DNA of 64,000 bases. It comes from Paracoccaceae bacterium (lineage in GTDB: Bacteria; Pseudomonadota; Alphaproteobacteria; Rhodobacterales; Rhodobacteraceae). The notes beneath the pieces are model-generated. The model did no database searches and was not told the DNA's origin. It saw only the letters and a program-made list of their open reading frames with translations. Shown one piece after another: positions 27,892 through 36,570 of this stretch; within the stretch, counting starts at the first letter, position 1; each line of letters begins with the position of its first letter. The translations under genes and the position numbers were made by a program. The stretch covers positions 147,235 to 211,234 of the forward strand of contig NVUX02000074.1 in the NCBI GenBank assembly GCA_002402045.2, written 5' to 3'.

Positions 27892-29126
27892 GCCAGCCAA
27901 TACTTGTAATCGGTGCCGGAATTGTGGGCATTTCAACGGCTATCTGGCTGCGGCGTGCGGGCAAAGAGGTGCTGGTGCTTGATCGGGCTGAGGTGGGCAT
28001 GGGCACATCTTATGGCAATGGCGGGGTGTTAGCCGCGTGTGGCATGGTGCCGGTTACATCTCCGGGCATGCGCGCCAAAGGGCCCAAGCTGTTGCTAGAT
28101 AAAAACTTCCCGCTTTATCTGCGCTGGCCTTACCTGCCGCGCCTATATCCGTGGCTGCGCAAATATCTCAGCCATGCCAATGACGCCGACACCCGCCGCA
28201 TTGCCAAAGGGCTAACGGAGATAACGGGAGATAGCATTGAGCAGCATTCGGCGTTGCTTAGGGGCACGACGGCTGAAAATTGGCTGACCCATAGCGACTA
28301 TACGTTTGCCTATAAAGACCGCGCGGCGTTTGAGGCTGATGCCTATTCTTTTGGTTTGCGGGCCGAGGCGGGGTTTACGCCCGAAATCATCGAAGGCGCC
28401 GCAGTGCAGGAGTATGAACCGGCGCTCAGCAAAGAAACGACCCTGCTGGCTGTGATGAAAAACCACGGGTATATCAAAGATCCGGGCGGCTATGTGCAGG
28501 CTTTGGCTGAGGTGCTAAAGGCTGAGGGCGGCGAAGTGCGCCAAGCCGAGGTGAAGGATTTTGAGCTGGTCGAAGGGTGTGTGAAGGCTGTGATCACTGA
28601 TCAAGGCCGGATGGAATGCGAAACGGTTGTGCTAACAACGGGTGTTTGGTCTAAGCCGCTTATGAAAAAGCTGGGGCTTAATATCCCGCTGGAAAGTGAG
28701 CGCGGCTATCATGTGGTGTTTAAAAACCCCAGCCAAACCTTGCGAAATCCGTTCATGATAACGGCCGGAAAATTTGTGGCCACGCCTATGGCGGGCGGCT
28801 TGCGCTGTGCGGGTATTGTCGAATTTGGCGGGCTAAAGGCTGGCCCTTCCAAGGCCCCGCTCGAATTTTTGTATCGCAAAGTAAAAGAGACTTTCCCCGA
28901 GCTTGAATATGAGAGCACCGAGGAATGGCTGGGCCACCGCCCCGCCCCGTCTGACAGCTTGCCACTGATCGGGCAGGTTGGAGAAACCGGTATTTATACG
29001 GGCTTTGGCCACCACCATATTGGCTTGACAGGCGGCCCGAAAACGGGCCGAATGCTTGCAGATATCATCGCCAATAAAAGAAGTAACAGAGACTTCACGG
29101 CGTTTGATCCGATGCGTTTTACTTAA
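27888..29126 (+). CDS. FAD-dependent oxidoreductase, DadA/D-amino-acid dehydrogenase-like
   Basis: A 412-residue DAO-fold flavoenzyme. The dinucleotide motif is VIGAGIVGISTAIWLRRAG with the downstream acidic VLDRAEVG, then SYGNGGVLAACGMVPVTSPGM typical of DadA-like proteins. The C-terminal FAD segment is GHRPAPSDSLPLIGQVG...TGFGHHHIGLTGGPKTGRMLAD. The ATG at 27888 overlaps the preceding TGA. It would oxidise an amino or hydroxy acid to the 2-oxo acid, passing electrons to the respiratory chain. The presence of a racemase-like gene across the promoter fits use of D-amino acids, but this is inference. Confidence 0.87.
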   Translation: MSQPILVIGAGIVGISTAIWLRRAGKEVLVLDRAEVGMGTSYGNGGVLAACGMVPVTSPGMRAKGPKLLLDKNFPLYLRWPYLPRLYPWLRKYLSHANDADTRRIAKGLTEITGDSIEQHSALLRGTTAENWLTHSDYTFAYKDRAAFEADAYSFGLRAEAGFTPEIIEGAAVQEYEPALSKETTLLAVMKNHGYIKDPGGYVQALAEVLKAEGGEVRQAEVKDFELVEGCVKAVITDQGRMECETVVLTTGVWSKPLMKKLGLNIPLESERGYHVVFKNPSQTLRNPFMITAGKFVATPMAGGLRCAGIVEFGGLKAGPSKAPLEFLYRKVKETFPELEYESTEEWLGHRPAPSDSLPLIGQVGETGIYTGFGHHHIGLTGGPKTGRMLADIIANKRSNRDFTAFDPMRFT

Positions 29127-29150
29127 ACCAGAATCCTTGGGAGGATTAAC

Positions 29151-30125
29151 ATGACAAAGAAACTAACACTCGCGGCTGTGGCCGCAGGCGTGGCGCTCGC
29201 GGGCGCAGCCGGGGCTGAAACATGGGACTTGCCCATGGCGTATTCGGCCACCAACTTTCACTCGGCCGTTGGCACCGAGTTTGCCCAATGCGTAACCCTT
29301 GGCACCGGCGGGGCGCTTACGCTGACCGTTCATGCTGGCGGCTCGCTGTTTGCTGGCGGTGAAATTAAGCGTGCCGTGCAAACCGGACAGGTCAACATTG
29401 GCGAGCGCCTGCTTTCGGGCCACCAGAACGAAAACATCCTGTTTGGCTATGATTCGATCCCCTTCCTTGCCACCTCGTTTGAGGATAGCGAGCGCCTGTT
29501 TGAAGCCGCCAAAGGCCCGCTGAATGCCGTGCTGGAAGCGCAAAACCTGAAGATGCTTTATTCGGTGCCGTGGCCTTCACAGGGGTTGTATTTTAACCGC
29601 CCGATTGAGTCGGTTTCTGAAATGGCGGGCATTAAGTTCCGTTCTTATAACGCCGCAACCGCGCGTTTGGCTGAGCTAACGGGCATGTTGCCAGTTTCTA
29701 TTGAGGCGGCTGAAATTAGCCAAGCCTTTGCTACGGGCGTTGCCGAATCCATGATCAGCTCTGGTTCTACGGGCTATGACCGTAAGGTCTGGGAAAGCCT
29801 GACTCACTTCTATGATGTGCAAGCATGGCTGCCGCGAAACTATATGCTGGTGAACCTTGAGGCTTGGAATGGCCTTGATGAAAGCACGCAAAACGTAATG
29901 ACCGGCTGTGCCGGCGTGGCAGAATATGCCGGTGATTGGCGCTCGATTGAGTATAGCGGCTTTACCCTGAACAAGCTTGCTGAAAACGGCATGTTTGTTG
30001 GCCCAGCAGGTGAGCAACTTGCTGGCGAGCTGCGCGAAATTGGCGCAACGATGACAGCCGAATGGCTGGAAAAAGCTGGCGCTGAAGGCCAAGCCATTAT
30101 CGACGCCTATAACGCCGGTAACTAA
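29151..30125 (+). CDS. TRAP transporter solute-binding protein, DctP family
   Basis: A periplasmic binding protein of 324 residues with the signal peptide MTKKLTLAAVAAGVALAGAAGA. DctP-family features are the GGSLFAGGEIKRAVQTGQVNI segment (split reading), PWPSQGLYFNRPI, and GIKFRSYNAATARLAE, whose arginine normally clamps the ligand carboxylate. GGGAGG precedes the ATG. The ligand is therefore probably an organic acid; the neighbouring enzymes suggest an amino or hydroxy acid. A strong hairpin follows, before the permease genes. Confidence 0.92.
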   Translation: MTKKLTLAAVAAGVALAGAAGAETWDLPMAYSATNFHSAVGTEFAQCVTLGTGGALTLTVHAGGSLFAGGEIKRAVQTGQVNIGERLLSGHQNENILFGYDSIPFLATSFEDSERLFEAAKGPLNAVLEAQNLKMLYSVPWPSQGLYFNRPIESVSEMAGIKFRSYNAATARLAELTGMLPVSIEAAEISQAFATGVAESMISSGSTGYDRKVWESLTHFYDVQAWLPRNYMLVNLEAWNGLDESTQNVMTGCAGVAEYAGDWRSIEYSGFTLNKLAENGMFVGPAGEQLAGELREIGATMTAEWLEKAGAEGQAIIDAYNAGN

Positions 30126-30133
30126 GTAGTTTC

Positions 30134-30158
30134 CCGCCCCCGCAGCTTGCGGGGGCGG
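30134..30158 (+). terminator. Hairpin with T-tract between DctP and DctQ genes
   Basis: An 11-bp stem, CCGCCCCCGCA against TGCGGGGGCGG, with loop GCT is followed by TTTTATTT. It has terminator form but stands inside the operon. Partial readthrough would give excess binding protein over permease. Confidence 0.8.
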
Positions 30159-30179
30159 TTTTATTTATGGGGGGGGACT

Positions 30180-30701
30180 ATGGGTAAGTTTTTACGAAAA
30201 TCGCTGGATAAACTCTATCTGGCATCGGGCATTTTGGCCTCGCTGTTTTTGATCGCCATTCTGGGCTTGATCGTGCTGCAAATGGTGGCCCGCTGGACCG
30301 GCGAAACCTTTCGCGGCGCGCCAGATTACGCAGGCTATGCTATGGCGGCATCGTCTTTCCTTGCGCTGGCTTATGCGCTGAATGCAGGCGCGCATATCCG
30401 CGTTTCCCTGCTGCTCACGGCCCTTGGCCGCTATCGCCGTTTGGGTGAAATTTGGTGTTTTGGTGTTGGCACATTCCTAAGCTGGTTTTTTGCCTATCAT
30501 GCCATAAAGATGACCCACGGCTCGTACCGCTGGAACGATATTTCCCAAGGGCAAGACGCCACGCCGATGTGGATTCCGCAAAGCCTGATGAGCCTCGGCG
30601 TGATCATTCTTGCCATTGCTTTTGCCGACCATCTGGTGCGGCTTATTTTCGTCGGGTCTCACAATATTAAAGAAGAAGCGCTTGATGCGCACGTGGAGTA
30701 A
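30180..30701 (+). CDS. TRAP transporter small permease, DctQ family
   Basis: The four-helix small subunit of a TRAP importer, 173 residues. Hydrophobic helices lie near residues 14-37, 50-70, 88-107 and 132-155, with the DctQ-type segment YAGYAMAASSFLALAYALNAGAHIRVSLL (read in two parts). The ATG at 30180 has a G7 run 3 bases upstream; an in-frame start at 30147 lies in the preceding hairpin and is rejected. Followed by dctM after 3 bases. Confidence 0.9.
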   Translation: MGKFLRKSLDKLYLASGILASLFLIAILGLIVLQMVARWTGETFRGAPDYAGYAMAASSFLALAYALNAGAHIRVSLLLTALGRYRRLGEIWCFGVGTFLSWFFAYHAIKMTHGSYRWNDISQGQDATPMWIPQSLMSLGVIILAIAFADHLVRLIFVGSHNIKEEALDAHVE

Positions 30702-30704
30702 ATC

Positions 30705-32018
30705 ATGGATGAATTTGCACTGATCGGGGTATTCCTCTTTGTTCTATTCCTGTTGCTTGGCACGGGTGTATGGGTTGGCCTCGCGCTGTTTGGCGTGGCG
30801 TATTTGGGCTTGGAAATGTTCAGCCCTGCCCCCGCAGGCGAGGCCATGCTGACCCGTATCTGGACCGGCTCCTCAAGCTGGACGCTAACCGCGCTGCCGC
30901 TATTTATTTGGATGGGTGAAATATTATTTCGAAGTCGATTATCGCAAGATATGTTTCGCGGGCTGGCCCCGTGGATGGCGGGGTTGCCCGGCGGCCTCGT
31001 CCATACCAATATCGTGGGCTGCACCATTTTTGCTGCCGTTTCCGGCTCCTCGGCGGCTACGCTCACCACCGTTGGCAAAATGTCTATTCCTGAGCTGCGC
31101 AAGCGTGGCTACCCTGAATATATGATCATCGGCACCCTCGCGGGCGCGGCCACCCTTGGCCTGATGATCCCGCCCTCGCTCACGCTTATTGTTTACGGCG
31201 TTTCGGTGGAGGAATCCATTTCTAAGCTCTTTATGGCGGGCATTCTGCCGGGCATCGTGCTGGCGGGCATGTTTATGCTTTATGTTGCCGGTTGGTCTTG
31301 GGTGCGCCCGCATGAAGTGCCCAAAATCTCGAACAAGATGACCTTTCGTGAAAAGCTGGCCGAAAGCCGCTTTCTTATCCCGATTGTGCTGCTGATTGTG
31401 GCCGTGATCGGCTCTATGTATGCCGGTTGGGCCACCGCCACCGAGGCCGCCGCGATTGGCGTGATCGGCTCGCTTACGCTGGCCTTCATTCAAGGCTCGC
31501 TGAGCTGGGAGGCCTTTTCCCAAAGCCTGCTCGGCGCCACGCGCACCTCGGCCATGATCGCGCTCATTCTGATGGGGGCCACCGCGCTCACACTGGCTAT
31601 GGGCTTCACGGGCCTGCCGCGCGCCTTGGCGGAGTATATTGGCGGCCTCGGCCTGTCAAAATTCTCGCTGCTGATGGCGCTGATGCTGTTTTACATCGTG
31701 CTGGGCATGTTCTTGGATGGTATCTCATCTGTGGTGCTGACAATGGCCATTGTGCAGCCGATGGTGATGCAAGCGGGGATCGATTTGATTTGGTTTGGTA
31801 TCTTCATTGTGGTGGTGGTTGAAATGGCGCAAATCACGCCGCCCATCGGGTTTAACCTGTTTGTGATGCAGGGCATTACCAAACACGAAATGGGCTATAT
31901 CGCCAAAACCGCCTTGCCGCTTTTTGCGATCATGGTGCTGATGGTGTTTATCTTGATCTGGTTCCCCGGGCTGGCTACATATCTGCCTGATAATATGCGA
32001 AACGCCGCAGGCGGCTAG
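30705..32018 (+). CDS. TRAP transporter large permease, DctM family
   Basis: The 437-residue translocating subunit, with about 12 hydrophobic helices. DctM signatures are FAAVSGSSAATLTTVGKM, GTLAGAATLGLMIPPSLTLIVYG, and VEMAQITPPIGFNLFVMQG. It completes a DctPQM importer driven by the sodium gradient. It is the last gene of the operon that starts at 26206 and is followed by a strong hairpin. Confidence 0.94.
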   Translation: MDEFALIGVFLFVLFLLLGTGVWVGLALFGVAYLGLEMFSPAPAGEAMLTRIWTGSSSWTLTALPLFIWMGEILFRSRLSQDMFRGLAPWMAGLPGGLVHTNIVGCTIFAAVSGSSAATLTTVGKMSIPELRKRGYPEYMIIGTLAGAATLGLMIPPSLTLIVYGVSVEESISKLFMAGILPGIVLAGMFMLYVAGWSWVRPHEVPKISNKMTFREKLAESRFLIPIVLLIVAVIGSMYAGWATATEAAAIGVIGSLTLAFIQGSLSWEAFSQSLLGATRTSAMIALILMGATALTLAMGFTGLPRALAEYIGGLGLSKFSLLMALMLFYIVLGMFLDGISSVVLTMAIVQPMVMQAGIDLIWFGIFIVVVVEMAQITPPIGFNLFVMQGITKHEMGYIAKTALPLFAIMVLMVFILIWFPGLATYLPDNMRNAAGG

Positions 32019-32027
32019 GCAAAGAAT

Positions 32028-32053
32028 AGCCCCCGCAGTTGCCTGCGGGGGCT
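32028..32053. terminator. Bidirectional terminator hairpin between dctM and rpsU
   Basis: An 11-bp stem, AGCCCCCGCAG against CTGCGGGGGCT, with loop TTGC separates two convergent genes. On the minus strand it is followed by ATTCTTTG. The plus side has no T-run. It probably ends both transcripts. Confidence 0.75.
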
Positions 32054-32081
32054 AATAACTACTTAACAGTTCAGCTCAAAC

Positions 32082-32288
32082 TCAGAGCATCCCCTCACGC
32101 TGCAATTTCTTGCGTGCGAGTTTACGGGCGCGCCGAACCGCTTCGGCCTTTTCACGGGCTTTGCGGATCGAAGGCTTCTCGAAATGTTGCTTAAGCTTCA
32201 TCTCGCGAAAAACGCCTTCGCGTTGGAGCTTTTTCTTCAGGGCACGAAGCGCCTGATCGACATTGTTGTCTCGAACCATTACCTGCAT
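32082..32288 (-). CDS. rpsU: 30S ribosomal protein S21
   Basis: A 68-residue basic protein with the S21 start [22 protein letters not shown] and a long Arg/Lys helix ending [27 protein letters not shown] precedes the ATG. It stands alone on the minus strand, convergent with the TRAP operon and divergent from the COQ9 gene. Confidence 0.97.
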   Translation of the reverse strand: MQVMVRDNNVDQALRALKKKLQREGVFREMKLKQHFEKPSIRKAREKAEAVRRARKLARKKLQREGML

Positions 32289-32377
32289 GGTGTAGTCACC
32301 ACCTTTCTAATCAGTGTTGCATAATTGCAGGAAGCCGCTCTATACCAAAAGGGCAACAAATTGTCTAGGGGGCCAAG

Positions 32378-33067
32378 ATGGCCAAACGCAAATCAGAGCA
32401 AGACCATATGGATGAAGCCAAACGCGCCGTGATTGACGCCGCGCTGCCGCATGTGATGTTTGACGGCTGGTCAGACACGACCCTTGCCGCCGCCATTACC
32501 GATTCGGGCGTAGAAGCTGGCCTCGCCAAGCTCGCCTTCCCCCGTGGCCCGCTTGATCTGGCGCTGGGCTACCATTACCAAGGCGATGCCGACATGCGCG
32601 CCGAAATGGCCGCGCTTGATCTGGCCTCAATGCGCTATTCCGAGCGTGTCGCCAAAGCCATTTCGCTGCGTCTTGCGTTGGCCGATAAAGAAGCCGTGCG
32701 CCGCGCCATGGCGTTTTTTGCCCTGCCACATAATATGGGCGACGGCACGCGGGCGTTGTGGCATACGGCTGACGCGATCTGGGAAAGCCTCGGCGACACC
32801 TCACGCGATTATAACTGGTATACCAAACGCATGACGCTCAGCGCGGTTTACTCGGCCTGCGTACTGTTCTGGCTTGGCGATGACGCCGATGAAACCGAGG
32901 CGTTTATTGACCGCCGCATTGCCAACGTGATGAGCTTTGAGAAAACCAAAGCCAAGTTTCGGAGCAGCCCGCTGGGTAAACATTTTTCCAACACATTCGG
33001 CAAGGTGCTTGACCATATCAACGCCCCCGAAGCCCCGGATGACCTTCCGGGCAAAATACACGAATAG
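32378..33067 (+). CDS. COQ9-family ubiquinone biosynthesis protein
   Basis: A 229-residue COQ9-like protein with a TetR-like N-terminal helical part (residues 14-60) and the family core: YNWYTKRMTLSAVYSACVLFWLGD, then RIANVMSFEKTK. COQ9 binds lipids and presents quinone precursors to the hydroxylase COQ7 in eukaryotes. The alphaproteobacterial role is presumed similar. The start has GGGGGG upstream. It is followed by the class IV aminotransferase after 9 bases. Confidence 0.9.
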   Translation: MAKRKSEQDHMDEAKRAVIDAALPHVMFDGWSDTTLAAAITDSGVEAGLAKLAFPRGPLDLALGYHYQGDADMRAEMAALDLASMRYSERVAKAISLRLALADKEAVRRAMAFFALPHNMGDGTRALWHTADAIWESLGDTSRDYNWYTKRMTLSAVYSACVLFWLGDDADETEAFIDRRIANVMSFEKTKAKFRSSPLGKHFSNTFGKVLDHINAPEAPDDLPGKIHE

Positions 33068-33076
33068 GAGAGTAAT

Positions 33077-33943
33077 ATGGCAATGGGAAATGACGTTTGG
33101 ACGTGGTTCAAAGGCGACTGGACACAGGCGAACGTGCCGATTCTTGGCTCCGCAGACCATGCCACATGGCAAGGCACGCTGGTGTTTGACGGCGCGCGGC
33201 TGATGAACGGCTATGCGCCAGATCTTATGCTGCATTGCGAGCGCGTGGTGCGCTCTGCCACGGCCATGGGCCTTGCTAGCCCCTATACCGCCGCCGAAAT
33301 TCGCCAGATCATCCAAAACGGCATCCGCCACTTCCCGCGTGGAGTGGACCTTTATCTCCGCCCGATGATGTGGTCCACTGAAGGCTCGGTCGGCTTCATT
33401 GACGCAGACCCCGATTCTACCGAGATCGCGATTGTGCTGGAAGCCCTGCCCATGTCCACTCCCGGCCCCTTTGCGCTGACGGTAAGCCCCTTTAAGCGCC
33501 CGCACCAAGATACCGCCCTGACCGAGGCCAAAGCCGCCTGCCTTTACCCCAATAATGGCCGGATATTGCGAGAGGCCCGCGAGCGCGGCTTTAACAACGC
33601 CCTATCGCTTGATCTTGATGGCCATGTTGCTGAAACCGCTTCCACCAACGTATTTTTCATTAAAGACGGCGTGTTTTACACGCCCGTGCCCAATGGCACC
33701 TTCCTAAATGGCATCACCCGCCAGCGGGTTATTAAGCTGCTGGGAGAGGCTGGCCATGAGGTGGTTGAAAAGAGCCTGACAGTTGAAGATTTCGCCAATG
33801 CCGACGAGATTTTCACCACCGGCAACGCCAACAAGGTTCAAATGGTTACACGGTTTGAAGACCGCGAGTTGCCCACCGAGCAGAGCCTTAAGGTGCGCCA
33901 GCTTTACTGGGATTACGCCGAATCCAAGCCGGCGATTCGCTAA
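33077..33943 (+). CDS. Class IV aminotransferase (branched-chain amino acid aminotransferase-like)
   Basis: A PLP-fold type IV aminotransferase of 288 residues. Family signs are GTLVFDGARLMNGYAPDLMLHCERV, the Schiff-base lysine in LTEAKAACLYPNNGR (about residue 156), and AETASTNVFFIKDGVFYTPVPNGTFLNGITRQRVI near the C-terminus (split reading). It is shorter than, and distinct from, typical IlvE in the lysine loop. Branched-chain or aromatic amino acids are likely substrates. GGAG precedes the ATG, and it overlaps the next gene by one base (TAATG). Confidence 0.88.
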   Translation: MAMGNDVWTWFKGDWTQANVPILGSADHATWQGTLVFDGARLMNGYAPDLMLHCERVVRSATAMGLASPYTAAEIRQIIQNGIRHFPRGVDLYLRPMMWSTEGSVGFIDADPDSTEIAIVLEALPMSTPGPFALTVSPFKRPHQDTALTEAKAACLYPNNGRILREARERGFNNALSLDLDGHVAETASTNVFFIKDGVFYTPVPNGTFLNGITRQRVIKLLGEAGHEVVEKSLTVEDFANADEIFTTGNANKVQMVTRFEDRELPTEQSLKVRQLYWDYAESKPAIR

Positions 33944-34920
33944 TGCGCGCAATCGAGATCACGAAGGCGGGCGGCCCCGAAGTGCTGGCCCTGTGCACGC
34001 GCCCCGTGCCAGCGCCCGCACATGAGGAAATTCTGATCAAGATCGAAGCCGCTGGGGTTAATCGCCCTGATGCGCTCCAACGTGCGGGGGCCTATGCCCC
34101 GCCCAAAGGCGCGTCTGATTTGCCGGGCCTAGAGGCCGCGGGCGAGGTGGTGGCCGTTGGCGCAGGCGTTACCCGCTGGCAGGTTGGCGATAAAGTGTGC
34201 GCGTTGCTTCCCGGTGGCGGCTATGCCGAATTTGCCACCACCCACCAAGACCACGCCATGCGAGTGCCAGACGGCCTCAACATGGTCGAAGCCGCCGCCC
34301 TCTGCGAGACATATTTCACCGTCTGGAGCACTGTTTTTATGCGGGGACGCCTGCAAGCGGGCGAGACATTTTTGGTGCATGGCGGAAGCTCCGGCATTGG
34401 CACTACGGCCATCCAGCTTGCCCATGCTTTTGGCGCACGGGTGTTTACCACGGCGGGCAGCGATGAAAAATGCGCGCTGTGTGAAAGCCTCGGGGCCGAA
34501 GCCGCGATTAACTACAAAACCCAAGATTATGGTGAAGAGATCAAGCGCCTGACGGGCGGTAAAGGCGTTGATCTGATCCTCGATATGGTTGGTGGAAGTT
34601 ACATTCCCCGCAATATCCGCGCCCTCGCGCTGGAGGGCCGCTTGGTGATGATCGCCTTTCTTGGTGGCCCGAAAGCCGAGCTGAATTTTGCGCATATCAT
34701 GATGAAACGGCTTGAGGTTACCGGCGCTACGCTGCGCCCGCAATCAGACCAAGCCAAAGCCACCATCGCCGAGGCCCTGCGCCAACAGGTGTGGCCGCTG
34801 CTGGATTCAGGCCGCATCAAGCCGATCATGGACCAAACTTTCCCGCTGGAAGACGCGGCCAAAGCGCATGTCCGCATTGAAAGCAGCGGCCATATCGGTA
34901 AGATTGTGCTGACGCTGTAG
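33943..34920 (+). CDS. NAD(P)H quinone oxidoreductase, PIG3 type (MDR superfamily)
   Basis: A 325-residue zinc-free MDR enzyme. It has the start MRAIEITKAGGPEVLALCTRP, the VNRPDALQRAGAYAPPKG loop typical of the PIG3/quinone-oxidoreductase branch, and the nucleotide site FLVHGGSSGIGTTAIQLAHAFG. It probably reduces quinones with NADPH. The one-base overlap with the aminotransferase gene indicates co-translation. Confidence 0.9.
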   Translation: MRAIEITKAGGPEVLALCTRPVPAPAHEEILIKIEAAGVNRPDALQRAGAYAPPKGASDLPGLEAAGEVVAVGAGVTRWQVGDKVCALLPGGGYAEFATTHQDHAMRVPDGLNMVEAAALCETYFTVWSTVFMRGRLQAGETFLVHGGSSGIGTTAIQLAHAFGARVFTTAGSDEKCALCESLGAEAAINYKTQDYGEEIKRLTGGKGVDLILDMVGGSYIPRNIRALALEGRLVMIAFLGGPKAELNFAHIMMKRLEVTGATLRPQSDQAKATIAEALRQQVWPLLDSGRIKPIMDQTFPLEDAAKAHVRIESSGHIGKIVLTL

Positions 34921-34974
34921 CCAAGGGGTGCTTGAAGGCATATATTAAAACGGTAGCGCCCTCAGGAGGCCATA

Positions 34975-36333
34975 ATGCCGGATGACCAAGCCCGTGAGCC
35001 GGTGAAAGTGCCGCTCGTGAAAGAACCGCTTAGCGTGCTGCAAACCTTGCGCACTGCGCGGCGCAATGTGCTTGAAATCATCCCCGATATTTGCACCAAG
35101 CAGCCGATGGTGAGCGGCAAAACCGCCATGGTGCGCTGGCATATGGTGATGGACCCGGGGGCTTTAAAGCGGGTGCTGAAGGATAACCTTGCGAACTACC
35201 CCAAATCTGACATCACCAAAAACCTGCTGCGCCCCGCCATTGGTGACAGCATGTTTATTGCCGAAGGGGCGCATTGGCGCTGGCAAAGACGCGCGGCGGC
35301 GCCGGTGTTTTCCCATCGCAATATCGCGGCGCTTGCGCCGATTATGTCGGCCTCTGCCGACGCGGTTTGCGCGCGGCTGGCGGGGCAGGCTGAGGCCGAT
35401 ATGTTTGAGCAAATGGTGCAGGCGACCTTTGAGGTGATTTCCAGTGTTACCTTTTCCGGTGCGGGCGAAATGGCGGGAGACGAGGTGCACAAGGCGATTG
35501 ATCGCTTCATTGACCAATCTGCGCGCGTGTCTTTGCTGGATGTTATCGGCGTTCCCACATGGGTGCCGCGCCCCTCTCGGCTGTTTGGCGGTAATCCGGT
35601 GGCCGATATGAAGCGGGTGGCGGATGCCGCAATTGAGAAGCGTCGGAAGGTGGGGGCGAAAGAGGTGCCAGACCTGCTCGACCTGCTGCTTGAGGGTATG
35701 GACCCTGAAACTAAGCGCCAGATGAACAATGCCGAGCTGCGAGACAACCTGCTGACGTTCATTGTGGCGGGCCACGAAACCACGGCCCTCACGCTGGCTT
35801 GGGCGCTTTACCTGTGCGCCTTTGACCAAGATGTGCAGGAAAAGCTGTACAGCGAGGCGGTGGCGGTGCTTGATGGCCGGATTGCCGGACCAGAGGATAT
35901 CGGCAGCCTTCCCTACACCGAGCAAGTGATAAAAGAGACCCTGCGGCTCTACCCGCCCGCCCCGTTTATTTCTCGTACAGCTCAAGGGCCTGATGAGCTA
36001 TGCGGGCGGGAAATACGCAAGAAAGACACGGTGATACTGCCAATATATGCCCTGCAACGCAATGAGCAGCTTTGGCCAGAGCCAGACGCATTTAAGCCAG
36101 ACCGCTTTGCAAAAGGCGCAAAATATGACCGCTTTGCGTGGTTGCCCTTTGGGGATGGCCCAAGGGTTTGCATCGGGGCGCATTTTGCCATGGTGGAAGC
36201 GCAAATTATACTCGCAAGCTTGATTTTGCGCTATAAGTTTGAACCCGTGGCCGGGAAAGACCCTGTGCCCGAAATGGTTCTGACTTTGCGGCCCAAAGGC
36301 GGGGTGTGGCTGAGAATCTCGCCCCGCATATAA
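34975..36333 (+). CDS. Cytochrome P450
   Basis: A 452-residue monooxygenase with all core motifs: the oxygen-binding I-helix FIVAGHETTALTLAWAL, the K-helix ExxR in KETLRLYPPAPF, and the heme-ligand loop FGDGPRVCIGAHFAMVEA with Cys399. No N-terminal membrane anchor is seen, so it is soluble. It resembles the fatty-acid/alkane hydroxylase-like bacterial classes more than camphor-type P450s by its CIGAHFAMVEA loop; the substrate is unknown. AGGAGG lies just ahead of the ATG. No ferredoxin or reductase gene is adjacent. Confidence 0.95.
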   Translation: MPDDQAREPVKVPLVKEPLSVLQTLRTARRNVLEIIPDICTKQPMVSGKTAMVRWHMVMDPGALKRVLKDNLANYPKSDITKNLLRPAIGDSMFIAEGAHWRWQRRAAAPVFSHRNIAALAPIMSASADAVCARLAGQAEADMFEQMVQATFEVISSVTFSGAGEMAGDEVHKAIDRFIDQSARVSLLDVIGVPTWVPRPSRLFGGNPVADMKRVADAAIEKRRKVGAKEVPDLLDLLLEGMDPETKRQMNNAELRDNLLTFIVAGHETTALTLAWALYLCAFDQDVQEKLYSEAVAVLDGRIAGPEDIGSLPYTEQVIKETLRLYPPAPFISRTAQGPDELCGREIRKKDTVILPIYALQRNEQLWPEPDAFKPDRFAKGAKYDRFAWLPFGDGPRVCIGAHFAMVEAQIILASLILRYKFEPVAGKDPVPEMVLTLRPKGGVWLRISPRI

Positions 36334-36359
36334 GGGCTGCCTCGCGGTGCTCGGCTATC

Positions 36360-36412
36360 GCGGCGCGTCCAGCGTTGTCCTGTTTTGCAGTATTGTACCT
36401 GCGCCGCGCGGC
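36360..36412 (+). repeat. 53-bp inverted-end repeat, copy A
   Basis: The element begins GCGGCGCGTC and ends TGCGCCGCGCGGC, so its ends are inverted repeats (GCGGCGC / GCGCCGC). The interior CTGTTTTGCA and TTGTACC is shared with other copies. It lies between the convergent 3' ends of the P450 gene and the XRE regulator. Confidence 0.8.
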
Positions 36413-36570
36413 AACGGTAGCGCTTTTGAAATGTGGATATCATTTCCATATTGTCCAAATATTCCGGGGGTGAGCGTAGCGAGGGGGCTGGCCCCCTTGC
36501 CGAGCCGAAGGCGAGGCTACGGCGCCGCAGCGCATTTTTCCTCTGGTAAAATGCCCGCCCACTGGGCGGC
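36413..36570. other. Structured non-coding stretch between convergent genes
   Basis: No credible gene is seen between repeat A and the regulator. The sequence contains the tight hairpin AGGGGGC-TG-GCCCCCT (36482-36497) and a possible outer stem GTAGC (36476-36480) / GCTAC (36516-36520). These probably form transcript ends for both flanking genes. Confidence 0.5.
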
